This document shows positions 56,747 to 64,000 of a DNA stretch of 64,000 bases, one piece after another. The stretch's first letter is position 1, and each line of letters opens with the position of its first letter. The notes under the pieces were generated by a model. The model saw only the letters and a program-made list of their open reading frames with translations, had not been told where the DNA came from and did not search any database. Source of the DNA: Paraperlucidibaca baekdonensis (GTDB lineage: Bacteria; Pseudomonadota; Gammaproteobacteria; Pseudomonadales; Moraxellaceae); assembly GCF_003387535.1 (NCBI RefSeq), contig NZ_QUNR01000002.1, forward strand, positions 64,827-128,826, written 5' to 3'. A program made the position numbers and the translations under genes.

Positions 56747-57854
56747 TGCGGCATTGAGTGGGCCATTGGCGCGATACCATCAAGCGCTAGGTGAGCAAGG
56801 CTTTACCGCCGATGAGGCGCAGCTCGAGGCAGTGCAAGGGTTGCAGCAGGTTTTTGATGAGCTGCAGGCGCGTTTTCAGCGAGCCAAGCGCGTACGCGGC
56901 CCCGCACGATTACGCGAAATTCGTCGTCAGAAGCTGCCGGCACAGGGCCTGTATTTGTGGGGTGGCGTGGGGCGTGGCAAAACATGGCTGATGGATATGT
57001 TCTACGAGTCCGTGCCATTTCGCCGCAAGTTGCGTGTGCATTTTCACCGCTTTATGCAGCGCGTGCATCGTCAGCTGAAAACGCTTGAAGGCACCAAGGA
57101 TCCGCTCACGCATGTCGCCAATACGCTGCACGATGAAGCTGTAGTGATCTGTTTTGATGAGTTTTTTGTCACCGATATTGCCGATGCGATGATTCTCGGT
57201 GGCCTCTTTGAACGGCTATTTGCGCGCGGCGTTACGTTGGTGGCGACATCCAATATTGTGCCTGAGCGACTCTATGAAAACGGCTTGCAGCGTCAACGAT
57301 TTCTGCCGGCCATTGCGCTGGTGCAGCAGCATTGCCGGGTTTTAAACGTCGATGCCGGCATCGATTACCGCTTGCGCGTGCTCAGTCAGGCGGCACTGTA
57401 TTATTCGCCACTTAATGATCAGTCGGCGGCAACACTGGCGGCGCGTTTTGCCGACTTAACGGCGGGCCAGCTTGTTCAGGAGTCGCCGCTTGACATCAAC
57501 AGCCGGTCGGTCGAAGTTTATGGTCGCAGTGAAGATGTGTTGTGGTTAGATTTTGCGGCACTTTGCGAGCAGCCGCGTAGCGCTCACGACTACATCGAGT
57601 TAGCGCGTGAGTACCATTCGGTGCTGCTCGCCAATGTGCCCATGATGAACGTCGACAATGATGACGCCGCGCGGCGCTTCATTAATTTAATTGACGAGTT
57701 TTACGATCGTGGCGTGAAATTGGTTGTGTCAGCCCAACAGCCTATTTTGCAACTCTATGCGGGCGGTCGTTTAAGCTTTGAGTTTGAACGCACGCAAAGC
57801 CGTTTACAGGAAATGCAGTCAACCGATTATTTGTCGCGTCCGCACAAGCCCTAA
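56739..57854 (+). CDS. zapE: Cell division AAA ATPase ZapE (AFG1/YhcM)
   Basis: ZapE is an AFG1-like ATPase that associates with the Z ring and is needed under low oxygen or heat in E. coli. The 371-aa protein has Walker A GGVGRGKTWLMD near 72, Walker B VICFDEFFVTDI, sensor ATSNIVPERLYENGLQR and the C-terminal SAQQPI. The start is ATG 56739 with TGGAGA upstream, inside the hydrolase gene. Its position before rplM matches E. coli and Pseudomonas, with an acyl-CoA dehydrogenase inserted. Confidence 0.95.
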   Translation: MVDAALSGPLARYHQALGEQGFTADEAQLEAVQGLQQVFDELQARFQRAKRVRGPARLREIRRQKLPAQGLYLWGGVGRGKTWLMDMFYESVPFRRKLRVHFHRFMQRVHRQLKTLEGTKDPLTHVANTLHDEAVVICFDEFFVTDIADAMILGGLFERLFARGVTLVATSNIVPERLYENGLQRQRFLPAIALVQQHCRVLNVDAGIDYRLRVLSQAALYYSPLNDQSAATLAARFADLTAGQLVQESPLDINSRSVEVYGRSEDVLWLDFAALCEQPRSAHDYIELAREYHSVLLANVPMMNVDNDDAARRFINLIDEFYDRGVKLVVSAQQPILQLYAGGRLSFEFERTQSRLQEMQSTDYLSRPHKP

Positions 57855-57885
57855 TGGTGCGGCGCCTTTTACGCTAGGAGCAATG

Positions 57886-59025
57886 ATGATTCCCCGTACG
57901 TTATTTACCTCAGACCACGAAGCTTTCCGCGATAGCTTGGCGAAATTTTTGACCAATGAAGCCGCGCCGCACCATGCACAATGGGAAGAAGACGGCCAAG
58001 TCTCGCGCGAGCTCTGGCTCAAAGCCGGTGAGCAAGGCTTTTTATGCCCAACGCTCGGTGATGAGTTTGGCGGTCCGGGCGCGGATTATTTGTATTCGAT
58101 TATTGTTATGGAAGAAGTGGCGCGCCAAGGCTTGAGCGGCATCGGCTGGGGTCTACACACCGACATCGTGGCACCCTACATTGAGCATTATGGCAATGAC
58201 GCCATGAAGCAGCGCGTGTTACCTAAAATGCTGTCCGGCGAATGGATTGGTGCGATTGCCATGACAGAGCCTGGCGGTGGTTCGGATTTGCAGGCGGTGA
58301 AAACCACGGCCATCGATCAGGGTGACCACTATTTGCTCAATGGCTCGAAGACCTTTATTACCAACGGCCAAATGGGCGATGTCATCATCGTGGTGGCGAA
58401 AACCGATCCTAGCAAAGGCGCCAAAGGCATTTCGCTGTTTTTGGTTGAGCGTGGCATGCCCGGCTTCGAGCGTGGTCGCAACCTGCACAAAGTTGGCATG
58501 AAGGCGCAAGATACCTCCGAGCTCTTTTTCAACGATGTGAAGGTGCCAAAAGACAACCTCATTGGCGAAGAGGGCATGGGCTTTGTCTATTTGATGGAGG
58601 AGCTGCCGCAGGAGCGCCTGGGTATTGCCGTCAATGCCGTGGCCAATATGGAGGGCGCGCTGGCGCTCACGTTAGACTATGTGCGCGAGCGTAAGGCTTT
58701 TGGTAAGCGTATTGGCGACTTCCAAAATACTCAGTACAAGCTGGCCGAGTTACACACGCAAATTGAGGTCGCGCGCGCTTACGTTGATCGCTGCATCGAT
58801 CTGCATATGCAGAAAAAGCTCGACATCCCCACCGCGGCAGCGGCCAAGTACTGGGTCACCGACCTGCAATTTCAAGTACTTGATGAGTGTGTGCAGCTTT
58901 TTGGCGGCTACGGCTATATGTGGGAATATCCCGTGGCGCGTATGTGGGCCGATGCGCGTGTGCAGCGCATCTACGGCGGTACAAACGAGATCATGAAAGG
59001 TATTATTGCTCGCACATTGATCTAA
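57886..59025 (+). CDS. Acyl-CoA dehydrogenase, long-chain (LCAD-like)
   Basis: The 379-aa flavoenzyme oxidises acyl-CoA to trans-2-enoyl-CoA and passes electrons to ETF. Visible parts are AMTEPGGGSDL (FAD side), FITNGQMGDVIIVVAKT, RKAFGKRIGDFQNTQYKLAEL, QLFGGYGYMWEYPVAR and the C-terminal IYGGTNEIMK. The catalytic base usual for short and medium-chain enzymes (IYEGT) is Gly here; LCAD-type enzymes instead use the Glu of the YLMEELPQERL segment, which is present. AGGAG is 5 nt before ATG 57886 and only 2 nt before ATG 57883, so the second is chosen. No other beta-oxidation gene is adjacent. Confidence 0.92.
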   Translation: MIPRTLFTSDHEAFRDSLAKFLTNEAAPHHAQWEEDGQVSRELWLKAGEQGFLCPTLGDEFGGPGADYLYSIIVMEEVARQGLSGIGWGLHTDIVAPYIEHYGNDAMKQRVLPKMLSGEWIGAIAMTEPGGGSDLQAVKTTAIDQGDHYLLNGSKTFITNGQMGDVIIVVAKTDPSKGAKGISLFLVERGMPGFERGRNLHKVGMKAQDTSELFFNDVKVPKDNLIGEEGMGFVYLMEELPQERLGIAVNAVANMEGALALTLDYVRERKAFGKRIGDFQNTQYKLAELHTQIEVARAYVDRCIDLHMQKKLDIPTAAAAKYWVTDLQFQVLDECVQLFGGYGYMWEYPVARMWADARVQRIYGGTNEIMKGIIARTLI

Positions 59026-59032
59026 TTCGCGA

Positions 59033-59076
59033 GGCAATGGCTGGGCTGGAGAAAAAATCTTCAACCAGTCATTGCC
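59033..59076 (+). other. Long hairpin between acyl-CoA dehydrogenase and rplM
   Basis: GGCAATGGCTGG (59033-59044) pairs with CCAGTCATTGCC (59065-59076) with a single G-U pair, enclosing a 20-nt loop that holds a further GAAAAAATCTTC dyad. No T-run follows, so a simple terminator is unlikely. It stands 93 nt before rplM and could be an mRNA 3'-end structure or part of the L13 leader. Confidence 0.45.
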
Positions 59077-59169
59077 AATGTGCTCGTCCTTGAGTAACAT
59101 TCGCGACCTCATTGCGGTGGCTACATTTGTTGAGTTGCCGCACAACCTGATTTTTGAAGGCATGTTGAC

Positions 59170-59598
59170 ATGAAGACTATTAGTGCCAAGCCGGAGACCG
59201 TAAAGCGTGACTGGTTTGTGGTTGACGCAAACGGTAAGACGCTAGGTCGTCTGGCTTCCGCAATCGCTGTGCGTCTGCGCGGCAAGCATAAGCCGGAGTA
59301 TACTCCGCACGTCGACACCGGCGATTACATTGTTGTGGTTAATGCCGACAAAGTGGCAGTGACCGGCAACAAGGCCAAAGACAAAATGTACTGGCATCAC
59401 ACGGGCTTCCCCGGTGGTATCAAAGGCGTGAATTTTGAGAAGCTCTTGGCGCATCGCCCAGAAGCTCCTTTAGAGATCGCTGTTAAAGGTATGTTGCCAA
59501 AAGGCCCATTGGGTCGTGACATGCTGGCTAAGTTGAAGGTCTATAGTGGTGCTGAGCATCCACATAGCGCCCAACAGCCACAAGAACTGAACATCTGA
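59170..59598 (+). CDS. rplM: 50S ribosomal protein L13
   Basis: The 142-aa protein is a full-length L13 (opening [20 protein letters not shown], then [28 protein letters not shown]-type sequence and [18 protein letters not shown]). It is one of the first proteins in 50S assembly and forms the usual operon with rpsI, 10 bp downstream. The 144-bp spacer before it contains a long hairpin. In E. coli L13 represses its own operon by binding the mRNA leader. Confidence 0.98.
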   Translation: MKTISAKPETVKRDWFVVDANGKTLGRLASAIAVRLRGKHKPEYTPHVDTGDYIVVVNADKVAVTGNKAKDKMYWHHTGFPGGIKGVNFEKLLAHRPEAPLEIAVKGMLPKGPLGRDMLAKLKVYSGAEHPHSAQQPQELNI

Positions 59599-59608
59599 GC
59601 GCCTAATT

Positions 59609-59995
59609 ATGACAATGAACTACGGTACTGGCCGTCGCAAAACTGCGACCGCACGCGTGTTTATCACTCCGGGCAAAGGCGACATCGTCGTTAACAACCG
59701 CCCATTGGATACTTATTTTGGTCGCGAAACTGCACGTATGGTGGTTCGCCAACCATTAGAGCTGGTTGAGCTGCTGACTCAGTTCGATATCAAAGTCACT
59801 GTTGCTGGCGGTGGTATTGGTGGTCAAGCTGGCGCCATCCGTCACGGTATTACGCGTGCCTTGGTTGAATACAACGAAGAATTGAAATCGCCACTGCGTA
59901 AAGCAGGCTTCGTTACGCGTGATGCGCGCGAAGTTGAGCGTAAGAAGCTGGGTCTGCGTAAAGCGCGTAAGCGTCCGCAATACTCCAAGCGCTAA
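59609..59995 (+). CDS. rpsI: 30S ribosomal protein S9
   Basis: S9 sits in the 30S head with its C-terminal tail reaching the P-site tRNA. The 128-aa protein has [14 protein letters not shown] at the N terminus and the invariant end QYSKR, whose last Arg contacts the anticodon loop. An ATG two codons in is an alternative start. Two hairpins follow the stop codon. Confidence 0.98.
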   Translation: MTMNYGTGRRKTATARVFITPGKGDIVVNNRPLDTYFGRETARMVVRQPLELVELLTQFDIKVTVAGGGIGGQAGAIRHGITRALVEYNEELKSPLRKAGFVTRDAREVERKKLGLRKARKRPQYSKR

Positions 59996-60000
59996 GCGCT

Positions 60001-60020
60001 ATCGGCAAATACTTGCCGAT
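60001..60020 (+). other. Hairpin just after rpsI
   Basis: A perfect 8-bp stem (ATCGGCAA with TTGCCGAT, 4-nt loop) begins 5 bp after the rpsI stop and precedes the true terminator by 6 nt. It may protect the 3' end of the ribosomal mRNA. Confidence 0.4.
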
Positions 60021-60026
60021 GTTTAC

Positions 60027-60060
60027 AAAAAGCCCGTCTGGACTCCAGCGGGCTTTTTGC
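60027..60060 (+). terminator. Rho-independent terminator of rplM-rpsI
   Basis: AAAAAGCCCG (60027-60036) pairs with CGGGCTTTTT (60049-60058), with inner CTGG/CCAG pairing and one bulged base. The T-run forms the 3' arm end. It separates the ribosomal operon from petABC. Confidence 0.88.
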
Positions 60061-60118
60061 GTTTCTGCCATCGGTCAGTTTTAAGCGTAATCTATGGCTT
60101 GAACAGGCGTTGTTTGCC

Positions 60119-60147
60119 TTGTCAGTTCTGCACTATTTCATTACCAT
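60119..60147 (+). promoter_or_regulatory. Candidate promoter for petABC
   Basis: TTGTCA at 60119-60124 and TACCAT at 60142-60147 are 17 bp apart. Transcription would start about 75 nt before the petA ATG at 60229, after the rpsI terminator. Confidence 0.45.
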
Positions 60148-60228
60148 GTGTGTGCTTTTTACAAGCTCCGCCTGGCGCAAGCGCGCGCCCATGATGGCGG
60201 CCTTAAGCTGATTCGGAGAGTGCGTCTA

Positions 60229-60819
60229 ATGAGTACTGACGGCGTAAATGTTGATCGCCGCCGCCTGTTGATTGGTGCCACAGCTGCTGTTGGTGCTGTG
60301 GGCGTCGCAGGGGTAGCAGTTCCCTTTGTAAAATCCTGGAATCCAAGCGCCAAAGCAAAAGCTGCCGGTGCACCAGTGTTCGCTGATATCAGTGCTATTG
60401 AGCCAGGCCAGCGCGCTGTCTTCGAATGGCGTGGTAAGCCTGTGTGGGTAGTGCGCCGCACCCCAGAGATGCTGAAAACGTTAACCACGCATGATGGCAA
60501 ACTTGCCGATCCTGCGTCGGAGGTCGAGTCTCAGCAGCCAACCTATGCGCAAAATGCCACACGCTCAATTAAACCTGAGTACTTAGTATTGACTGGCATT
60601 TGCACACACTTGGGCTGTTCTCCTTTGTTCCGTCCCGAAATCGCTGCGGCTGATTTAGGCTCAGACTGGGTTGGCGGGTTTTTTTGCCCTTGCCACGGGT
60701 CGCGCTTCGATTTAGCCGGCCGTGTCTACAATGGTGTGCCAGCCCCAACTAACTTAGTGGTGCCGCCGTACCGCTATGAATCAGATTCTGTGATTGTGAT
60801 TGGCGAGGATACCGTCTGA
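60229..60819 (+). CDS. petA: Ubiquinol-cytochrome c reductase, Rieske iron-sulfur subunit
   Basis: The Rieske subunit moves one electron from ubiquinol to cytochrome c1. The 196-aa protein from ATG 60229 (CGGAGAG upstream) has a twin-arginine type N terminus (DRRRLLIG, then a hydrophobic helix to about 35) that serves as membrane anchor after Tat export. The [2Fe-2S] ligands lie in CTHLGC and CPCHGS. Upstream in-frame ATG 60148 overlaps the predicted -10 and was rejected. petB overlaps by one base. Confidence 0.97.
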   Translation: MSTDGVNVDRRRLLIGATAAVGAVGVAGVAVPFVKSWNPSAKAKAAGAPVFADISAIEPGQRAVFEWRGKPVWVVRRTPEMLKTLTTHDGKLADPASEVESQQPTYAQNATRSIKPEYLVLTGICTHLGCSPLFRPEIAAADLGSDWVGGFFCPCHGSRFDLAGRVYNGVPAPTNLVVPPYRYESDSVIVIGEDTV

Positions 60820-62051
60820 TGGCAAATCTAGGTAAAAGCCTGATGGGCTGGGTCGATGCGCGCTTCCCTGCGACAGAGACCTACGAATATCATATGTCGA
60901 AGTACTATGCCCCGAAGAACTTCAACTTCTGGTACTTCTTCGGCGTGCTGTCCATGATCGTGCTGGTCAACCAGCTCGTCACCGGCATTTGGTTGACGAT
61001 GTCGTACAACCCCTCAGCCGAGGGTGCGTTTGATTCGGTCGAGTACATCATGCGTGATGTCGAGTACGGCTGGTTGCTGCGTTATATGCACTCCACCGGC
61101 GCCTCGGCGTTTTTTGTTGTGGTGTATTTGCACATGTTCCGCGGTCTGCTTTATGGCTCTTATAAAAAGCCGCGCGAATTGGTGTGGCTGTTTGGTATGA
61201 CCATTTATCTTGCGCTCATGGCCGAGGGCTTTTTTGGCTACCTACTGCCATGGGGCAATATGTCCTACTGGGGCGCGCAGGTTATTCTGAACTTGGCGGG
61301 TGCTGTGCCCGTTGTGGGCGAGCAGCTGGTCACCTGGGTGCGCGGTGACTACCTGATCTCGGGTATCACGCTGAACCGCTTCTTCGCGCTGCATGTCGTC
61401 GCTATTCCGTTGGTGCTCGTAGCCCTGGTGTTCATGCACTTGGTCGCCCTGCATCACGTGGGCTCAAACAACCCAGATGGCGTGGACATTAAGAAAGTTA
61501 AAGGCGAAGACGGCGTGCCACTTGATGGTATCGCTTTCCATCCCTACTACACGGTGCATGACCTCGTTGGCATCGTGGTGTTCTTAGCTGCCTTCTCGGC
61601 GGTGCTGTTCTTCTTCCCAGATGGCGGTGGCTACTTCTTGGAGCGCCCCAACTTCGAGCCGGCTAACCCCTTGAAGACGCCCGAGCACATTGCGCCGGTA
61701 TGGTATTACACGCCGTATTACGCGATCTTGCGCGCTGTGCCGTCTAAGCTTGGCGGTGTGATTGCAATGGGTGCGGCGATTGCCATCCTCTTTGTCCTGC
61801 CATGGCTGGATAAGAGTCCAGTGAAGTCGATGCGCTATAAAGGTACGCAAAGCAAAATTTGGTTAACACTTTTTGTAATTAGCTTTTTAGGCTTGGGCTA
61901 CTTGGGTGCTGTGCCCTCCGACCCCATCAAAACCTTCTTGGCTCAGGTGTTGACGATCATTTACTTCTTATTCTTCTTGCTCATGCCGTTTTATACGTCT
62001 ATGGAGAAAGTAAAGCCCGTGCCTGATCGTGTCACTGGGGGAGCGCACTGA
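60819..62051 (+). CDS. petB: Ubiquinol-cytochrome c reductase, cytochrome b subunit
   Basis: Cytochrome b carries hemes bL and bH and both quinone sites. The 410-aa membrane protein starts with a short soluble part and has eight or nine helices. It shows the Qo-side GYLLPWGNMSYWGAQV, heme ligands in RYMHSTGASAFFVVVYLHMFR and the second His pair in FFALHVVAIPLVLVALVFMH-type sequence. The PxxW-type end of the Qo site appears as PVWYYTPYYAIL. It shares one base with petA and with petC on either side. Confidence 0.98.
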   Translation: MANLGKSLMGWVDARFPATETYEYHMSKYYAPKNFNFWYFFGVLSMIVLVNQLVTGIWLTMSYNPSAEGAFDSVEYIMRDVEYGWLLRYMHSTGASAFFVVVYLHMFRGLLYGSYKKPRELVWLFGMTIYLALMAEGFFGYLLPWGNMSYWGAQVILNLAGAVPVVGEQLVTWVRGDYLISGITLNRFFALHVVAIPLVLVALVFMHLVALHHVGSNNPDGVDIKKVKGEDGVPLDGIAFHPYYTVHDLVGIVVFLAAFSAVLFFFPDGGGYFLERPNFEPANPLKTPEHIAPVWYYTPYYAILRAVPSKLGGVIAMGAAIAILFVLPWLDKSPVKSMRYKGTQSKIWLTLFVISFLGLGYLGAVPSDPIKTFLAQVLTIIYFLFFLLMPFYTSMEKVKPVPDRVTGGAH

Positions 62052-62719
62052 TGAAAAAGTTGATCATAGCCGCTGTCCTGTCGCTTGCACCTCTGTGGGC
62101 CTATGCTGCCGGCGGCGGTGCTTGTGGAGAGCTGAAGCAGTGTGATACTGCTCCGATTAATCTGCACGATAAAGCCTCACTGCAACATGGCGCGCAATTG
62201 TTTTTGAGCTACTGCTCAGGCTGTCATAGCGCCAAATATATGCGCTATGAGCGCATGGCGCAGGATCTGGAAATCGATCCGAAGCTGGTTGAGCAGTACA
62301 TGATGTTTACTTCCGATAAAATCGGCGACCCAATCAATTCGCATGTGAACCCTAAAGATCAAGCCAAATGGTTTGGTAATGCGCCACCTGATTTGTCGCT
62401 GGAAACTCGTTTTCGCTCGCCAGATTGGGTTTATTCGTACTTGCTGCATTTTTACCCCGATGATAAGCGCCCTTGGGGTGTGAACAATCGCGTCTTTAAA
62501 GATGTGGGTATGCCGCATGTGCTGCAGCCGTTAGAGCGTCAGCTTGGTCCTGAGGGTTATGCTGAGGCGGTTGGTGACTTGGTTAATTTCATGACCTATA
62601 TGTCTGAACCTTCGCGGACAACGCGTGAAACCATGGGTTTTTGGGTTCTGTTGTTTTTGGCAGTGCTCTTCATCCCAGTGTATTTCTTGAACAAAGAGTT
62701 CTGGAAAGACATTAAATAA
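62051..62719 (+). CDS. petC: Ubiquinol-cytochrome c reductase, cytochrome c1
   Basis: Cytochrome c1 passes electrons from the Rieske centre to soluble cytochromes. The 222-aa precursor has a Sec signal (LIIAAVLSLAPLWAYA), the heme c site CSGCH at 55-59 and a C-terminal membrane anchor (FWVLLFLAVLFIPVYFL) ending FWKDIK. The sixth heme ligand is expected to be a Met in the C-terminal half. TGATG overlap with petB. A terminator follows after 32 bp. Confidence 0.97.
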   Translation: MKKLIIAAVLSLAPLWAYAAGGGACGELKQCDTAPINLHDKASLQHGAQLFLSYCSGCHSAKYMRYERMAQDLEIDPKLVEQYMMFTSDKIGDPINSHVNPKDQAKWFGNAPPDLSLETRFRSPDWVYSYLLHFYPDDKRPWGVNNRVFKDVGMPHVLQPLERQLGPEGYAEAVGDLVNFMTYMSEPSRTTRETMGFWVLLFLAVLFIPVYFLNKEFWKDIK

Positions 62720-62751
62720 TTCCGAGTCGGCATCCGTCGGCATCGGTCATG

Positions 62752-62796
62752 AACAAAAGGGCGCGCGCTTCATAGTGCCGCCCTTTTGTTTTTTGC
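62752..62796 (+). terminator. Rho-independent terminator of petABC
   Basis: AACAAAAGGGCG (62752-62763) pairs with CGCCCTTTTGTT (62779-62790), with inner GCGC pairing, and is followed by four more T. It separates petABC from sspAB. Confidence 0.88.
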
Positions 62797-62829
62797 GTTC
62801 ATCAATGGGCGCTAGTTAAGGGGATTACA

Positions 62830-63465
62830 ATGGCGACGGTGACTCGACGCGCGTCAATGACGTTTTATTCGGAAGCTGCGGACCATTACAGCCACCGCGT
62901 GCGCTTTGTGCTGGCCGAAAAAGGTGTTTCGGTCGATGTAGTACATGTGCATGCGGGCAATCGTCCGGCGGACTTAGCAGACTTAAACCCGTATAACGAA
63001 TTGCCTGTGCTTGTGGATCGCGACCTCTCGTTGTACGAAACCAAGGTGATGATGGAATACCTTGACGAGCGTTTTCCGCACCCTCCCTTACTGCCTATTT
63101 ACCCGGTCGCCCGTGCGCAAGCGCGCTTATTGGCCTACCGCATTGAGCACGACTGGTGTTCACAAGTCGACGCGATTTTATCCGGTAAGCTAAAAGACGC
63201 GGCGCTGCAAAAAGCGCAAAAAAATCTGCGCGACAGCCTGATTACGGTGGCGCCAGTATTTAACGAAATGCCATTTTTTATGAGCGAAGAGTTTTCGCTG
63301 CTCGACTGCATGTTGGCCCCTATTTTGTGGCGCTTGCCAATCCTCGGCATCGATATTCCTGAGCGCTCATGCAAAGGCATGGTGCGCTACATGGGTCAGC
63401 TTTTTCACCGCGACGGCTTCCTGGCAAGCCTGACCGATGTTGAGCGCGATATGCGTCGCGGCTAA
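62830..63465 (+). CDS. sspA: Stringent starvation protein A
   Basis: SspA is a GST-fold protein without GST activity that binds RNA polymerase with sigma-70 and alters transcription in starvation and acid stress. The 211-aa protein has MTFYSEAADHYSHRVRFVLAEKG in the N-terminal GST domain, the cis-Pro region YNELPVLVDRDLSLYET and the C-terminal helical domain. AAGGGGA precedes the ATG. sspB follows after 3 bp. Confidence 0.95.
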   Translation: MATVTRRASMTFYSEAADHYSHRVRFVLAEKGVSVDVVHVHAGNRPADLADLNPYNELPVLVDRDLSLYETKVMMEYLDERFPHPPLLPIYPVARAQARLLAYRIEHDWCSQVDAILSGKLKDAALQKAQKNLRDSLITVAPVFNEMPFFMSEEFSLLDCMLAPILWRLPILGIDIPERSCKGMVRYMGQLFHRDGFLASLTDVERDMRRG

Positions 63466-63468
63466 ACA

Positions 63469-63888
63469 ATGAGTACGCTGAAAGGAGCACGTCCTTACTT
63501 TGTGCGGGCGATCTATGAATGGTTGGTCGACGCCAGCCTCACGCCTTATCTCTTGGTGGATGCGCAATGGCCGGGTACGGAGCTACCGCAAGACTTAGTA
63601 GAGGATGGCCGCTTGGTACTAAATATTGTGCCATCGGCGGTGCGTGACTTGGTGCTGGGCAATGAGGCCGTGATGTTTTCTGCGCGCTTTGCTGGCCGCC
63701 CCATGGCCATCGTGGTGCCAATGGGCGCTGTGTTGGGCATTTACGCGAAAGAAAATGGCGACGGTTTGTTTTTTGAGTCTAGCGAATACAGTCCAGAACC
63801 ACCGCCCAACGACAAGCCGGCTGGCGATGTCGCCTCGGAACGCAACCAGACCGCTAAAGCGCGGCCTGCATTGCGTGTGGTGAAGTAG
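63469..63888 (+). CDS. sspB: ClpXP protease specificity-enhancing factor SspB
   Basis: SspB binds ssrA-tagged proteins and delivers them to ClpXP. The 139-aa protein has the substrate-binding core RPYFVRAIYEWLVDASLTPYLLVDA-type N terminus, then LVLNIVPSAVRDL and the FSARFAGRPMAIVVP strand. After a flexible linker the C-terminal peptide RPALRVVK is the ClpX zinc-domain docking tail. It is coupled to sspA and converges on the next gene with stop codons 1 bp apart. Confidence 0.96.
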   Translation: MSTLKGARPYFVRAIYEWLVDASLTPYLLVDAQWPGTELPQDLVEDGRLVLNIVPSAVRDLVLGNEAVMFSARFAGRPMAIVVPMGAVLGIYAKENGDGLFFESSEYSPEPPPNDKPAGDVASERNQTAKARPALRVVK

Positions 63889-63889
63889 C

Positions 63890-64000
63890 TTAAGGCGCGG
63901 GCTGCTCTTTCACGATATCAAGCACTTTCACAATGCGCTTAACGCCATCGAGTGCTTGCAGGCGCAAAATTGCGCGATCGGCTTGGCGCTGTGTCAGGGC
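63890..64000 (-). CDS. BON-domain protein, C-terminal fragment (cut by window edge)
   Basis: The last 111 bases encode, on the minus strand, 36 codons and a TAA at 63892-63890, with the start outside the window. The fragment reads ALTQRQADRAI, then LDGVKRIVKVLDIV and ends EQPAP. This is the end of a BON domain as in DolP/YraP or OsmY. Position beside sspAB and style suggest the outer-membrane lipoprotein DolP, but the lipobox lies outside the window, so the name is not assigned. Confidence 0.6.
   Translation of the reverse strand, partial: ALTQRQADRAILRLQALDGVKRIVKVLDIVKEQPAP

Overview
The window is a contiguous chromosomal segment of a gammaproteobacterium with fairly high GC, coding almost wall to wall. 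Gene order is the best clue to its identity. Blocks such as lolB-ispE-tRNA(Gln)-prs-rplY-pth-ychF, hemA-prfA-prmC, gatCAB/mreBCD-maf-rng-yhdP-nit, rpoN-hpf-rapZ-npr with lptBAC-kdsCD, mlaFEDCB-ibaG-murA-hisGDC-degS-nif3 and zapE-rplM-rpsI-petABC-sspAB match the arrangement in Pseudomonas and relatives. A cytochrome bc1 complex, a short HisG and a two-domain L25 fit Pseudomonadales or a neighbouring order. The genus cannot be fixed from the sequence alone. I see no insertion sequence, prophage, integron or CRISPR array.

Layout. 1-744: end of an MFS transporter. 759-5829 (minus): ychF, pth, rplY, prs, tRNA-Gln(UUG), ispE, lolB. 5972-11346 (plus): hemA, prfA, prmC, a MoeB/ThiF-type adenylyltransferase and a short ABC1 kinase, closed by a strong terminator. 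11403-15398 (minus): an alpha/beta hydrolase and gatB, gatA, gatC. 15599-24607 (plus): mreBCD, maf, rng, yhdP, nit. 24604-31776 (minus): darP, npr, rapZ, hpf, rpoN, lptB, lptA, lptC, kdsC, kdsD. 31924-39668 (plus): the Mla phospholipid transport genes, ibaG, murA, hisG, hisD, hisC. 39690-40817 (minus): a DegS/AlgW protease, then nif3.

From about 41.7 to 55.4 kb the conserved order is broken by a block of less usual genes: pdxH, two full-length paralogues of unknown function (42323-43345 and 47094-48143), an NlpC/P60 hydrolase, fpr, a PHA-synthase-like hydrolase with a serine nucleophile, a tandem glutaredoxin/GST-N protein, a DUF2058 protein, lpxO, a small unknown protein, a Baeyer-Villiger-type monooxygenase, a nitroreductase and acnB. 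Conserved order then resumes: zapG, a hydrolase, zapE, an acyl-CoA dehydrogenase, rplM, rpsI, petABC, sspA, sspB and the end of a BON-domain gene.

The main theme is the cell envelope: LPS core sugar synthesis and transport (KdsD, KdsC, LptC, LptA, LptB), lipid A hydroxylation (LpxO), retrograde phospholipid transport (Mla), lipoprotein insertion (LolB), peptidoglycan (MurA, MreBCD) and the envelope stress protease. Translation (tRNA-Gln, RF1 and its methylase, Pth, GatCAB, L25, L13, S9) and respiration (bc1) make up most of the rest. No gene-free stretch exceeds about 200 bp. The strongest candidate for something undescribed is the paralogous protein pair in the 42-48 kb block.
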